Positions 44,090 to 54,012 of a stretch of 64,000 nt of DNA are shown piece by piece. The stretch comes from Niastella populi (GTDB lineage Bacteria; Bacteroidota; Bacteroidia; Chitinophagales; Chitinophagaceae). The notes beneath the pieces were generated by a model. It searched no databases. It had not been told where the DNA came from and was given only the letters and a program-made list of their open reading frames with translations. Position 1 is the stretch's first letter. Every line of letters begins with the position of its first letter. The translations under genes were made by a program, and so were the position numbers. The stretch is taken from assembly GCF_002078015.1 (NCBI RefSeq), contig NZ_LWBP01000188.1:1-64000 (forward strand). Reading direction: 5' to 3'.

Positions 44090-46333
44090 TCAATCTTTCA
44101 GATAAGCACTCGTAAGCGAGTGTGTTGCTTTTAAAAGATCTTTCGGCGTGCCTTCAAATAAAACCTGTCCGCCTTTATGCCCGCCTTCGGGCCCCATATC
44201 GATGATCCAGTCGGCGTTTTTGATAATACTTATATTATGTTCAATGATGATGACGGTATTGCCGGTATCAACCAGCCGGTTGATGATCGCCAGCAAATGC
44301 CCGATGTCTGACATATGCAGACCGGTGGTAGGTTCATCCATTACGTAAATGCTTCCTTTCTTATGCAGTTCACTGGCCAGTTTTATGCGCTGGCATTCAC
44401 CGCCCGATAAGGTGCTCAGCGGCTGGCCAAGCGTAAGATAATTCAGCCCCACATCACTCATCGCCTGTAATTTTTTCTGTATTTCCTTTTGTTTAAAAAA
44501 CTCAAGGGCATCCTGCACCGTTAAGTTCAACACATCGGCAATTGATTTACCGTTGAGCAGGTAAGCCAGCACTTCTTCTTTAAACCGTTTGCCTTCACAA
44601 ATTTCGCACGGCGTTTTTATGCCGTCGAGAAAAGCCAGATCGGTATACACAACACCCGCACCCTGGCAGTTTTCACAGGCGCCCTGCGAGTTGAAGCTGA
44701 ACAGGGAGGCGCTTACATTATTGGCCGCTGCAAATGCTTTTCTTACATCATCCATTATGCCGGTATAGGTGGCGGGGTTGGAACGGCTGGTGGTACCAAC
44801 GGCAGACTGATCGATCACGATCGCTGCTTCGTGCTGTTTTAAGAATACCTGATGTATAAGCGAACTTTTTCCCGAACCGGCTACGCCGGTCACAACGGTG
44901 AGCACACCTTTCGGTATATCCACATTCACATGCTGCAGATTGTTTACTTTGGCTTTTTTAACAGGTAAAACGCCCGCCGGTTTTCTGAAGCTGTCTTTAA
45001 TGGGAATGGTTTGTTTCATAAACCGGCCGGTAAGCGTTTGCGCTTTCAGCAGGTTGGTAAAACTTCCTTCAAAAACAATATGGCCGCCTTTGTTGCCTGC
45101 ATGCGGGCCAACGTCCACAATATGGTCGGCGATCTTTATCACATCGGGGTCGTGCTCCACTACAATAACCGTATTACCTTTGTCGCGCAGCTTTTTCAGC
45201 AGATCGTTCAGGCGATGCACATCGCGCGGGTGCAAGCCAACGCTGGGCTCATCGAAAATGTACATTACATCTATAAGGCTGCTGCTAAGGTGCTTCACCA
45301 TTTTTATACGCTGCGATTCCCCGCCCGATAAAGTGCTGGTTTCGCGGTCGAGGCTCAGGTAATCGAGACCGATATCAACCAGGTGTTGCAACCTTTCACG
45401 GAGTGTTTTTAACATGGGCGCGGCTACCGGGTCGGTAATGCTATTCAATGCATCGATGAGCTCGGTAATTTCCATGGCCGACAGCTCGGCGATATTTTTT
45501 TTATTGATCCTGCAGTTCAATGCCGCCTGGCTCAACCGGGCGCCCCTGCACAAAGGACAAGGGCCCATGCCTATATATGGCGCCACTTTCTTTTGTGTTC
45601 GTTCGGAAAGCGTTTTCAGATCGCGTTTAATATATGCTTTGGTGAATTTTTCAATGATGCCCATGTAAGTGACATTGATAATACCGCCGCCAAACTGCAT
45701 CTTTATTTTTTGCGGTTTGCTGTGTAACAACAGGTCCATTTCTTCGGCGGTGTAATCGCGCAGTTTTTTATTTACATCGAAAAAGCCTGAGCTGGTATAC
45801 ATGGCAATTTCCCAGGATGCAAAAACCGGCACCTGCACGGCGCCTTCCTTTAGCGATTTATCCAGATCGAGAAATGATTCCGCTTTAACCCCCAGCTTTT
45901 TTCCCAACCCGCTGCACTCGGGGCACATACCCTGCGGATCGTTAAAAGAGAAAGCATTGGAATAACCAACATGCGGTTGCCCTACCCGTGAGTACAGCAG
46001 TCGCAGCACAGGCGCAATATCGGTTATAGTACCAACAGTGGAAGTTGATCCGCCACCCAGCCTTTTCTGATCTACCACAATGGCCATGCTTAAATTTTCG
46101 ATGGCCTCTGCCTGTGGCGGCGCATACCTTGGCAGGAAGTTCCGAACAAACATGCTGAAGTTTTCGTACAACTGGCGCTGGGCTTCCGTAGCAATGGTAT
46201 CAAATACTATGGAAGATTTTCCGGAACCGGATACCCCGGTAAAAATGGTGATCTTTCGTTTCGGGATCTGCAGGGAAACATTCCTGAGATTGTTCTCCCT
46301 TGCACCCCTGATTTCAATAAATTCCTGTTGCAT
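44090..46333 (-). CDS. Short UvrA-like ABC ATPase (UvrA2/DrrC-like)
   Basis: 747 residues, against about 940 for true UvrA. Two ABC modules are present: Walker A GVSGSGKSS and GVAGSGKSS, signatures LSGGESQRIKM and LSGGECQRIKL. Zinc-module cysteines are seen at CPECSGLG, CPLCRGARL, CENCQGAG and CEICEGKRF. The missing length corresponds to the region that binds UvrB in UvrA, so this is probably a class II UvrA-like protein acting outside the UvrABC complex. Some relatives confer resistance to DNA-binding drugs. Transcribed alone. Confidence 0.88.
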   Translation of the reverse strand: MQQEFIEIRGARENNLRNVSLQIPKRKITIFTGVSGSGKSSIVFDTIATEAQRQLYENFSMFVRNFLPRYAPPQAEAIENLSMAIVVDQKRLGGGSTSTVGTITDIAPVLRLLYSRVGQPHVGYSNAFSFNDPQGMCPECSGLGKKLGVKAESFLDLDKSLKEGAVQVPVFASWEIAMYTSSGFFDVNKKLRDYTAEEMDLLLHSKPQKIKMQFGGGIINVTYMGIIEKFTKAYIKRDLKTLSERTQKKVAPYIGMGPCPLCRGARLSQAALNCRINKKNIAELSAMEITELIDALNSITDPVAAPMLKTLRERLQHLVDIGLDYLSLDRETSTLSGGESQRIKMVKHLSSSLIDVMYIFDEPSVGLHPRDVHRLNDLLKKLRDKGNTVIVVEHDPDVIKIADHIVDVGPHAGNKGGHIVFEGSFTNLLKAQTLTGRFMKQTIPIKDSFRKPAGVLPVKKAKVNNLQHVNVDIPKGVLTVVTGVAGSGKSSLIHQVFLKQHEAAIVIDQSAVGTTSRSNPATYTGIMDDVRKAFAAANNVSASLFSFNSQGACENCQGAGVVYTDLAFLDGIKTPCEICEGKRFKEEVLAYLLNGKSIADVLNLTVQDALEFFKQKEIQKKLQAMSDVGLNYLTLGQPLSTLSGGECQRIKLASELHKKGSIYVMDEPTTGLHMSDIGHLLAIINRLVDTGNTVIIIEHNISIIKNADWIIDMGPEGGHKGGQVLFEGTPKDLLKATHSLTSAYLKD

Positions 46334-46643
46334 GGTTTATATTGACTTCTATAAATGGTGTAACAATTATTCGGGCAGGGCTTAAAAGGAAAAAGGGGAT
46401 GTAATTTCGGGAAAAATATTTTCCTGCACTTGTACGGAAACGACAAGTTATAAAAAAAAGGAGACCGGGGCGGAATTTGCCAGCCTGAAGGAATTTTTAA
46501 AGGAAAAGCCTTGCTATCAGCCTCGGCTTAAATTATTAAATCATTATCATCGCAGCAAGGCCTGCCACCGATTAGCATCTGCGGGTAAAAATTCGGAAAT
46601 TTGATAAATAATCATAAATTCGAATCGACCAACTAATTGTACG
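46334..46643. other. 310-bp divergent intergenic region
   Basis: It lies between the UvrA-like gene (minus) and the sigma factor gene (plus). An inverted repeat GCCTTGCT (46508-46515) and AGCAAGGC (46554-46561) with a 38-base spacer is the only structure seen. No convincing TAnnTTTG box precedes the sigma gene, which would be compatible with a promoter read by an ECF sigma factor. Confidence 0.45.
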
Positions 46644-47219
46644 GTGTTACATCCCTTGACAGATAATGGTATGCTACAGGCGATTGCGCAGGATGACGAA
46701 CGCGCGTTCAGCAGCCTGTTCTATGAGTATCACCAGCAACTGGGTGGTTTTGTTTTCTCCGTTACCCGCTCGAAAGAACTCACCGAAGAGATCATTCAGG
46801 ACGTTTTTGTAAAACTGTGGGAAAACCGCAAAGAATTACCTGCTATAAAAAATTTCAGCGCCTGGCTTTTTATTACTACCCGCAATCATACGCTGAATGC
46901 CATCAGAAAACTGGTGCAGGAAAGAGAAAAACAATCTGCGCTTGCCCATCATTACGCACAATCGGAAGAGAACGAACCGGTACCTGAAACCGATCCTTAC
47001 GCCCTGCTCGACAATGCAGTAGATCAGTTGCCACAACAACAAAAGAAGGTTTACCTGTTGCGGCAGCAGGGGCTCAAAAATGCAGATGTAGCCTTTCAAC
47101 TCGATCTCTCGGTTAACTCGGTAAAAAAATACCAGCAATGGGCTATGCAAACGATTGTGAAGCTCATCAAAGCAGGACCTTCCTCGGGGCTGATCATACT
47201 TTTTTCAAAATTTCTTTAA
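46644..47219 (+). CDS. ECF-type RNA polymerase sigma factor
   Basis: 191 residues starting at a GTG (46644); an ATG at 46671 is an alternative that would lose nine residues. Region 2 has DERAFSSLFYEYHQQL and TEEIIQDVFVKLWENRKEL; region 4 has QLPQQQKKVYLLRQQGLKNADVA and SVNSVKKYQQWAM as helix-turn-helix. Followed by a FecR-type anti-sigma gene and SusC/SusD, the standard trans-envelope signalling order of Bacteroidota, it should direct RNA polymerase to the susC promoter. Confidence 0.92.
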   Translation: MLHPLTDNGMLQAIAQDDERAFSSLFYEYHQQLGGFVFSVTRSKELTEEIIQDVFVKLWENRKELPAIKNFSAWLFITTRNHTLNAIRKLVQEREKQSALAHHYAQSEENEPVPETDPYALLDNAVDQLPQQQKKVYLLRQQGLKNADVAFQLDLSVNSVKKYQQWAMQTIVKLIKAGPSSGLIILFSKFL

Positions 47220-47309
47220 TTTTTTTCTTTTTTCATATCTCCCTTTTTCTCCTTTTTGTGTCTTTAATTTATAAAAGCGTAGTGACCGGCACTACAAGAA
47301 TCTTTTATC

Positions 47310-48524
47310 ATGGCTAACTCAAGGCTCGATACGCTTATAGAACGCTTTCATAATAAAACGATCAGCGAAGCTGAACATGCAGAGCTCCTGAACCTGCTTG
47401 CTCAAAACGAGCATGCGCGTACAGCCCGTCAATTTTTCAGGGATGTGATGGAAAACCAGCCCGGTAATGCCCAATATTTTAAACAGTCAGATAGCGAGGC
47501 TTTGTTGGCAGCGGTACAATCGAAGATCGATATTACGAAACAACGGCCGGTAGTACGTATGTCGCCTTTTTGGAAATGGGCCGGTGTTGCAGCGGCCGCC
47601 TGTGTATTGATAATAGCCGGCGTATGGTTATTACAACCTGCTGCCACATCAACTGTGAAGCCGGTTGTTCAAAACAAAACGAGCGTTCCCGACCTGTTGC
47701 CCGGCAGGAAAAACAAGGCCGTGCTGATACTGGCCGATAATAAACAGATCGTTCTCGATTCAACCGGCACAGGCATGTTGAGTATGCAGGGAAACGCCGA
47801 AGTTAGAAAAAGCGGGAACGGGCAGATCATTTACGAAAGCGGCAACGGATTGAATACCTCAAACGAAACGGTATATAATATTCTCGAAGTTCCGAACGGC
47901 GGCGAATATGAACTCGTACTATCAGATGGCAGTAAAGTGTGGCTTAATTCCGCCTCAAGGATAAAATTTCCGGTTAATTTCTCAGGTAATACAAGAGATG
48001 TTGAATTGAGCGGAGAAGCCTACTTTGAAATTGCAAAAGACAGGGCGCGGCCATTCAAAGTACATTTTAAAACATCAACGGTAGAAGTGCTGGGTACGCA
48101 CTTTAATGTGAATTCATACGACAACGAACCCGCGCAGGCAGTTACGTTGCTGGAAGGGTCGGTTAAAGTTGCCAGTTTGCAGGAAGCGGAAATAATAAAA
48201 CCCGGGCAGCAGGCGGTGTTGGGTAATAAAAATAAAATGAAGATAAAACAGGTTGATGTGGAAGAGGCGGTTGCCTGGAAGAACGGCTATTTTATTTTCG
48301 TTGATGAAGATATCAAAAGCATTATGCGCAAGCTGGCGCGCTGGTACGATTTTACGCCGGAATACCTGGGTGATATTAGCGAAGAACAATTTGGGGGTAT
48401 GATCTCCAAATTCAGGAATATTTCAGACGTACTAAAAATGTTTGAATCTACCGGTACCATTCATTTCAAAATAATTCCGGGGGATAGTTCAGGCAAAGGA
48501 AAGAAGATCATCATCACCAGGTAA
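47310..48524 (+). CDS. FecR-type anti-sigma factor
   Basis: 404 residues: a cytoplasmic N-terminal part (about 1-85), one membrane helix (FWKWAGVAAAACVLIIAGVW, about 86-105) and a periplasmic FecR domain (EVPNGGEYELVLSDGSKVWLNSAS, of which GGEYELVLSDGSKVWLN is the core; VDLSGEAYFEIAKD-like ELSGEAYFEIAKD; GTHFNVNSY). It should hold the ECF sigma factor until it receives a signal from the STN domain of SusC. The order sigma, FecR, SusC, SusD is consistent with this. Confidence 0.92.
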   Translation: MANSRLDTLIERFHNKTISEAEHAELLNLLAQNEHARTARQFFRDVMENQPGNAQYFKQSDSEALLAAVQSKIDITKQRPVVRMSPFWKWAGVAAAACVLIIAGVWLLQPAATSTVKPVVQNKTSVPDLLPGRKNKAVLILADNKQIVLDSTGTGMLSMQGNAEVRKSGNGQIIYESGNGLNTSNETVYNILEVPNGGEYELVLSDGSKVWLNSASRIKFPVNFSGNTRDVELSGEAYFEIAKDRARPFKVHFKTSTVEVLGTHFNVNSYDNEPAQAVTLLEGSVKVASLQEAEIIKPGQQAVLGNKNKMKIKQVDVEEAVAWKNGYFIFVDEDIKSIMRKLARWYDFTPEYLGDISEEQFGGMISKFRNISDVLKMFESTGTIHFKIIPGDSSGKGKKIIITR

Positions 48525-48649
48525 TTTAAACTAAACCTTCCTGTTGAATATTGGGCCGGCGGTGCTGTATGCATTGCCCGGGTAACTATTCGCTTTTCAA
48601 AAAACAAACCGGTAAAACTTTATTTATATAAATAACTAACTGAAGGTAT

Positions 48650-51600
48650 ATGATATTTTATACAGGTCATCAACGTATAAAAAAGCATCCCGTTTGCTGT
48701 AAACAAAAATTAATTGCAGGAATGGTTTGGGGTATGCTCATGCTGCAATTGCATACAACTGCATTTGCGCAAAAAATAACCATCAACGAGCGCAACAAAC
48801 CATTGACAGATATTTTCAGGGAAATAAGACGGCAAAGCGGGCTCGATTTTGTTTACAATGTAAAAGCTGTGAAAAAAACAGGCAATATTTCAGTCAACAT
48901 GACCAACGCCGACGTGTCTGCTGTTTTGAATGCCTGTTTGTCCGGCTCCAATCTTTCTTTCGAAATAAGCAATAAAGGCATCATTATAAAAGAGGCGGTT
49001 AAAAAAGCGGAAGAAAAGTCAAAAGAAAAGGAAACGCTGCCGCCGGTAAATATAAAAGGAAAAGTTACCGATAGCAAAGGAAGGCCGCTTGCGGGCGCCA
49101 CAGTTAGGACCCGTCAATCGAATCGCACAACGGTGACGAACGAAAATGGTGAATTCGAGTTGACCAATATTGATGATAACGATGTAGTGATCATTTCATA
49201 CACCGGTTATGTTACCAAAGAACTGCCGGCATCCAGCGCTTCATTTGCGGTGGCCCTTACTGAATTTATGCAGAACATGAGCGAGGTAGTGATAGTAGGG
49301 TATGGCACAACAAAAAAGCTCAACCTTACCGGCGCCGTTTCGCAGATTGGCGGTGAAGCCATCAACCAACGGCCTACTTCAAATGTCGTTAACTCATTAC
49401 AGGGTTTGCTGCCGGGGTTGAACATCCAGTCGAATAATGGTAACCCCGGCGAAACCCCGGAGATAAATATTCGTGGTTTCAATTCCATCAATGGCGGTTC
49501 GCCGCTTGTGCTCATCGATGGAATACAGGGAAGCATCGACCGCCTTAATCCCATGGATGTGGAGAGCGTTACCGTGCTGAAAGATGCGGCGTCAGCAGCC
49601 ATCTATGGCGCCCGTGGTGCATTTGGCGTAATCCTTATCACTACAAAAAAAGGAAAGGAAGGGAAAACACAGATCAATTACACCAATAACTTTGGCCAAA
49701 CCCGGCCTACTAACCGCACCGACTTTATTTCGAACCCATATGATTACGGGAAAACCGTTGATGCCGCCTTGTATGGTTACAACGGAACAACCTATACCGG
49801 CTATACCGATGCCGACTATGAAAAATTACAAAAAGTGATCTCGGGTGAACTGGAGCCATTCAGGGAGCTGCAGCCCAACGGCAGTTATAAATTCTTTTAC
49901 AACACAAACTGGTACGATTACCTGTTCAGGAAATGGCAGGCTTCCAGCAGTCACAACCTTTCGCTGTCGGGTGGTACGGAAAAAATGCAGGGTTATCTTT
50001 CCGCCAGGATCTATGAAACCCAAAGCATTCAGAACATCGATGATGCCAAACTCAAAAAGTACAATCTCAAAGGCAATCTGAAGTTTAAAGTGAATAATTG
50101 GATAGAGATCAGCAACAACACGCAGTTAAGCTCAGATGATCAGTTGGAATTTGCCGGCGCCAAATCGGGCTACGGTGGTTTGTGGAGCAACACCACCTGG
50201 TATTTTCTTTTTCCCTTTTATCCCACGGAGATCGATGGCAAACCGTTCGACTTTTTTGCCAGCGGTGCCCAGGGCGCCCTTCGCGACAGATCGAACTATA
50301 TAAAATTGCATCGTGAGCAGCTGGTGAATACGATCAGTGGAAAGATCACACCATTTAAAGATCTGCAGTTCAATATCGACTACAGCAATACCATCAATCA
50401 ACTGGCGCGCACCACACGGCTAAACCAGTTCTCTTACCTGAGCGGCGAAAAAGTGCTGCTGCAAACCGGTGGTGTAAACAGGTTGACGGAAGAACGCGAT
50501 CGCAGTTATTACAATGCATTGAACATTTATGGTACGTATTCGAAAAGCCTGAAAGATCATAACCTGAAGTTGTTGTTAGGCTATAACCAGGAGGAAGTGA
50601 CCTCTGACCAGGTTACCGGTGAACAGGGTAACCTGCTGGCCAACAATCTCGCCAGTCTTAACCTTGGTACCGATCTGTTACGCGCCACCGGTGAAGGCTA
50701 CACCTGGGGTATACAGGGATTTTTTGGTAGGTTCAATTATGACTATAAGAGCCGCTACCTGCTTGAAGTGAATACCCGGTACGATGGTTCATCCAAATTC
50801 CCTGAGAATAGCCGCTGGGGCTTTTTCCCTTCCGTTTCAGCCGGCTGGTACATTAGCCGTGAAAAGTTTTATGAGCCGCTTAAAGAAATAATAAGTTCAT
50901 TCAAGCTGAGGGCTTCGTATGGTAAACTAGGTAATCAGAATATCGCGGACAACACCTTCCGGCAGCTCCTGGCAACGGGTCAAACCAGTTGGTTGATCAA
51001 CGGTGCAAAGGCAAATTTTGTAGGAGCTCCGTTACCCCTGCCTAAGGTAGTGAGCTGGGAAAATACCCGTACGGCCAATTTCGGGGCAGACCTGGGTTTC
51101 TTCAATGACCGCTTAACCGCATCGTTTGACTATTTCGAAAAAAATGTGGAGGACATGTACCTGCCGGGCGAACCCCTGCCTTCTGTGTTTGGCGCTAATG
51201 AACCCAGTGAAAATATCGGCAGTTTGCGTAACCGGGGTTTTGAGCTGAGTGTTGGCTATAATAACAACTTCCAGGTGTTTGGTAGTCCGCTCCGTTTTCG
51301 CGCAAGCGCCAGCGTTTACAACTTTGTAGGCGTTATTACCAAATATCCCAACCCCAATGGCTTAATGAACACCTATTGGGAAGGGCAGAAGCTGGGAACC
51401 ATTTATGGTTACAAAATAGACGGACAATTTCAAAGCGATAAAGAAGCGAAGGATTACCAGAACAGTTTCATTAATCCCAGCACCAGTCTTGGCCAGGTAT
51501 ATAACTACGAGATCAACATTGTTCAAAATACCGAATGGAAAGGGTTGCGTGCCGGCGATGTCAAGTACCTCGATCTGAATAACGATGGCGCTATCAATAA

Positions 51601-52210
51601 AGGAAAGAACACACTCGACGATCATGGCGACTGGGCGCCTATAGGTAACGCCATGCCGCAGTGCCCGTTTGGATTTACCTTCAGCGCCGACTGGAAGAAT
51701 TTCGATCTGTCGATAGCAGGAACCGGTGTGGCAAAACAGGATTGGTACCCCTCGGGCGATATCTATTGGGGGCCTTACGAACGGCCTTATTTATCGTTCA
51801 TCAGAAAAGACCTGGTAAGCAGGGCCTGGACGCCTGAGCATCCAAAGAACAGGTATCCGCAAATTAACCGTGGTTATGCCGCCCTTAATTCCAGCGGCCT
51901 GCGTTCACTGGGCGAAACCAACGATTACTATCTAACCAATGTAGGGTTCCTGAGAATCAAGAACCTGACGATCGGTTATACATTATCAGAGCGGTTGACT
52001 AAACGTGCGCAGATCCAAAGATTGCGGGTATACTTCAGCGGGGAGAATATTTTAACCTGGAGCTTTGGCGGGTTAACCAGGTATCTCGATCCTGAAATGG
52101 CCGGCGCCGGTGTTAATTATTCAAACCCTAAAAGCGCCGTAACCCGGGGCAGGGCTGAGGACTATCCCATCGGAAAGATCTTTTCAGCCGGCGTCAACCT
52201 TACACTCTAA
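48650..52210 (+). CDS. SusC/RagA TonB-dependent outer-membrane transporter with STN domain
   Basis: 1186 residues. Signal region about 20-40. An STN (secretin/TonB N-terminal) domain at about 45-115 includes IFREIRRQSGLDFVYN; it links the transporter to FecR signalling. A carboxypeptidase-regulatory-like domain follows (KGKVTDSKGRPLAGATV, about 135-215). The plug has VVIVGYGTTKKLNLTGAV and the SusC hallmark SVTVLKDAASAAIYGARG, and the rest is the 22-strand barrel ending in FSAGVNLTL. It imports a ligand captured with SusD; the two genes are 3 bases apart. Confidence 0.95.
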   Translation: MIFYTGHQRIKKHPVCCKQKLIAGMVWGMLMLQLHTTAFAQKITINERNKPLTDIFREIRRQSGLDFVYNVKAVKKTGNISVNMTNADVSAVLNACLSGSNLSFEISNKGIIIKEAVKKAEEKSKEKETLPPVNIKGKVTDSKGRPLAGATVRTRQSNRTTVTNENGEFELTNIDDNDVVIISYTGYVTKELPASSASFAVALTEFMQNMSEVVIVGYGTTKKLNLTGAVSQIGGEAINQRPTSNVVNSLQGLLPGLNIQSNNGNPGETPEINIRGFNSINGGSPLVLIDGIQGSIDRLNPMDVESVTVLKDAASAAIYGARGAFGVILITTKKGKEGKTQINYTNNFGQTRPTNRTDFISNPYDYGKTVDAALYGYNGTTYTGYTDADYEKLQKVISGELEPFRELQPNGSYKFFYNTNWYDYLFRKWQASSSHNLSLSGGTEKMQGYLSARIYETQSIQNIDDAKLKKYNLKGNLKFKVNNWIEISNNTQLSSDDQLEFAGAKSGYGGLWSNTTWYFLFPFYPTEIDGKPFDFFASGAQGALRDRSNYIKLHREQLVNTISGKITPFKDLQFNIDYSNTINQLARTTRLNQFSYLSGEKVLLQTGGVNRLTEERDRSYYNALNIYGTYSKSLKDHNLKLLLGYNQEEVTSDQVTGEQGNLLANNLASLNLGTDLLRATGEGYTWGIQGFFGRFNYDYKSRYLLEVNTRYDGSSKFPENSRWGFFPSVSAGWYISREKFYEPLKEIISSFKLRASYGKLGNQNIADNTFRQLLATGQTSWLINGAKANFVGAPLPLPKVVSWENTRTANFGADLGFFNDRLTASFDYFEKNVEDMYLPGEPLPSVFGANEPSENIGSLRNRGFELSVGYNNNFQVFGSPLRFRASASVYNFVGVITKYPNPNGLMNTYWEGQKLGTIYGYKIDGQFQSDKEAKDYQNSFINPSTSLGQVYNYEINIVQNTEWKGLRAGDVKYLDLNNDGAINKGKNTLDDHGDWAPIGNAMPQCPFGFTFSADWKNFDLSIAGTGVAKQDWYPSGDIYWGPYERPYLSFIRKDLVSRAWTPEHPKNRYPQINRGYAALNSSGLRSLGETNDYYLTNVGFLRIKNLTIGYTLSERLTKRAQIQRLRVYFSGENILTWSFGGLTRYLDPEMAGAGVNYSNPKSAVTRGRAEDYPIGKIFSAGVNLTL

Positions 52211-52213
52211 TTC

Positions 52214-53986
52214 ATGAACTCAAAAGAAATGGCAATGAAACGCATATTCATAATACCGGCAATAATTGCTGCACTTTATATAACCAGCTGTAACAAAAGC
52301 GATATTCTCGATAAAACATCGGTTGATAGTATCGATGCAGATAAATTCTTCAACACGGCTACCGACCTGCAGGCTTATACCAATGGATTTTATGAGATGC
52401 TGCCTACTACCATGGTATATACCGATGATGCCAACAGCGACAATATCATTCAGCTTACAGTAAGCGACCGCGTAAAAGGCGCGCGTATAGTGCCGGCTGC
52501 CAGCTCATCAACTGTTTGGTCATGGACCGATCTTCGGAAAATAAATTATTTCCTCGAACATTATGAGAAATGCCCCGATGAAGCTGCAAAGAAGAAGTAC
52601 GGGGGCATCGCCCGGTTCTTCAGAGCTTTCTTCTATTACGACAAAATAAAAACCTATGGCGATGTACCCTTTTACAATAAGGTGCTCACGGCAAACGATC
52701 CCGACCTGTTCAAAGCCCGCGATTCGCGCAAACTGGTAATGGACTCGGTGCTCGCTGATATTAATTATGCGGTAGCGAATATTCCAAAGGAAGTGCAACT
52801 GAACCAGATCACAAAGTATACGGCACTATTACTAAAGGCACGTATTTGTTTGTTTGAAGGAGCCTTTAGAAAATACCACGCACTGGGCGACCATGATAAA
52901 TTTTTGGAAGAAGCCGCTACTGCAGCCAATGAGTTGATAACTTCCGGTGCGTATAAGCTGTTCACCACCGGCGGTGTAAATGCATCGTACCGCGAATTGT
53001 TTGCCCGCAACGACCAGGATGCCACCGAAACGATCCTGGCACGGGACTTTAGCGCTACGTTTACCCGTCACGGGCTGAGTTACCTGATGGTAGCGCCTAC
53101 TGCCGGCGTATATGGTATTCCGAAAGACATGATCGACAGCTATCTGATGAAGGACGGCAGCCGGTTTACCGACCAGCCGGATTATCAAACAAAAGGTTTT
53201 TATGAAGAAATGCAGAACCGCGATCCGCGTTTGACACAAACCACACCTGGTCCGGATTTCACGGCCTATAAAGAAACAACCCGCGAGCCGGTCAACCTTG
53301 GCATTACCACCACCGGTTACCGGGTGATAAAAGCGCTGGCCACCCGCGACCAGTGGGGAGCATCCAATTCTTACAACGACATTATCATCTTCAGGTATGC
53401 CGAAGCATTGCTGATAATGGCCGAAGCAAAGGCAGAGCTGGGAACACTCACGCAAACCGATTTGGATAAAACCATAAACTTACTGCGTGCAAGAGCCGGT
53501 ATGCCCAACCTGAACCTGGCGGTGGCAAACAGCAATCCTGATCCATACCTCGAATCATGGTATCCCAACATCAAACTTGGTAATGCTGCCAATAAAGGGG
53601 TGCTGCTGGAGATCAGGCGCGAACGGCGTATAGAAATGTTCAACGAAGGATTGCGCTGGGATGACCTCATGCGCTGGAAAGAAGGATTGAAACTCGAAAA
53701 GCCAATGGTGGGTATGTATTTCCCGGGACTGGGCGCTTTTGATTTCAATAATGATGGAAAGGCCGATGTGTTTTTACATGCGGGCAATGCCAGTGGCGCT
53801 CCGGCTGGTACAACCAGTATCATTAATGTCAATCAAAAGCGTTTAAGCAATACTACATCGGGCAACTTTAATCCGTTGTACAGCACCCCACGCAAATTCA
53901 GGGAAGAGCGCGATTATTATTACCCGCTGCCGACAGAAGATTTAACCCTTAACACTAATCTGAAGCAGAATCCTTACTGGGATTAA
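52214..53986 (+). CDS. SusD/RagB family nutrient-binding lipoprotein
   Basis: 590 residues. Lipobox Cys26 (YITSC). ATGs at 52229 and 52235 are alternatives, but all give the same mature protein. SusD features: VDSIDADKFFNTATDLQAY near the start, ARFFRAFFYYDKIKTYGDVP, TPR-like helices with TKYTALLLKARICLFEG, and the C-terminal RRERRIEMFNEGLRWDDLMRW-type region (RRERRIEMFNEGLRWDD). It forms the lid of the SusC channel and sets ligand choice. Confidence 0.95.
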   Translation: MNSKEMAMKRIFIIPAIIAALYITSCNKSDILDKTSVDSIDADKFFNTATDLQAYTNGFYEMLPTTMVYTDDANSDNIIQLTVSDRVKGARIVPAASSSTVWSWTDLRKINYFLEHYEKCPDEAAKKKYGGIARFFRAFFYYDKIKTYGDVPFYNKVLTANDPDLFKARDSRKLVMDSVLADINYAVANIPKEVQLNQITKYTALLLKARICLFEGAFRKYHALGDHDKFLEEAATAANELITSGAYKLFTTGGVNASYRELFARNDQDATETILARDFSATFTRHGLSYLMVAPTAGVYGIPKDMIDSYLMKDGSRFTDQPDYQTKGFYEEMQNRDPRLTQTTPGPDFTAYKETTREPVNLGITTTGYRVIKALATRDQWGASNSYNDIIIFRYAEALLIMAEAKAELGTLTQTDLDKTINLLRARAGMPNLNLAVANSNPDPYLESWYPNIKLGNAANKGVLLEIRRERRIEMFNEGLRWDDLMRWKEGLKLEKPMVGMYFPGLGAFDFNNDGKADVFLHAGNASGAPAGTTSIINVNQKRLSNTTSGNFNPLYSTPRKFREERDYYYPLPTEDLTLNTNLKQNPYWD

Positions 53987-54012
53987 TTCCTTAACCATAT
54001 TACTTATTTACT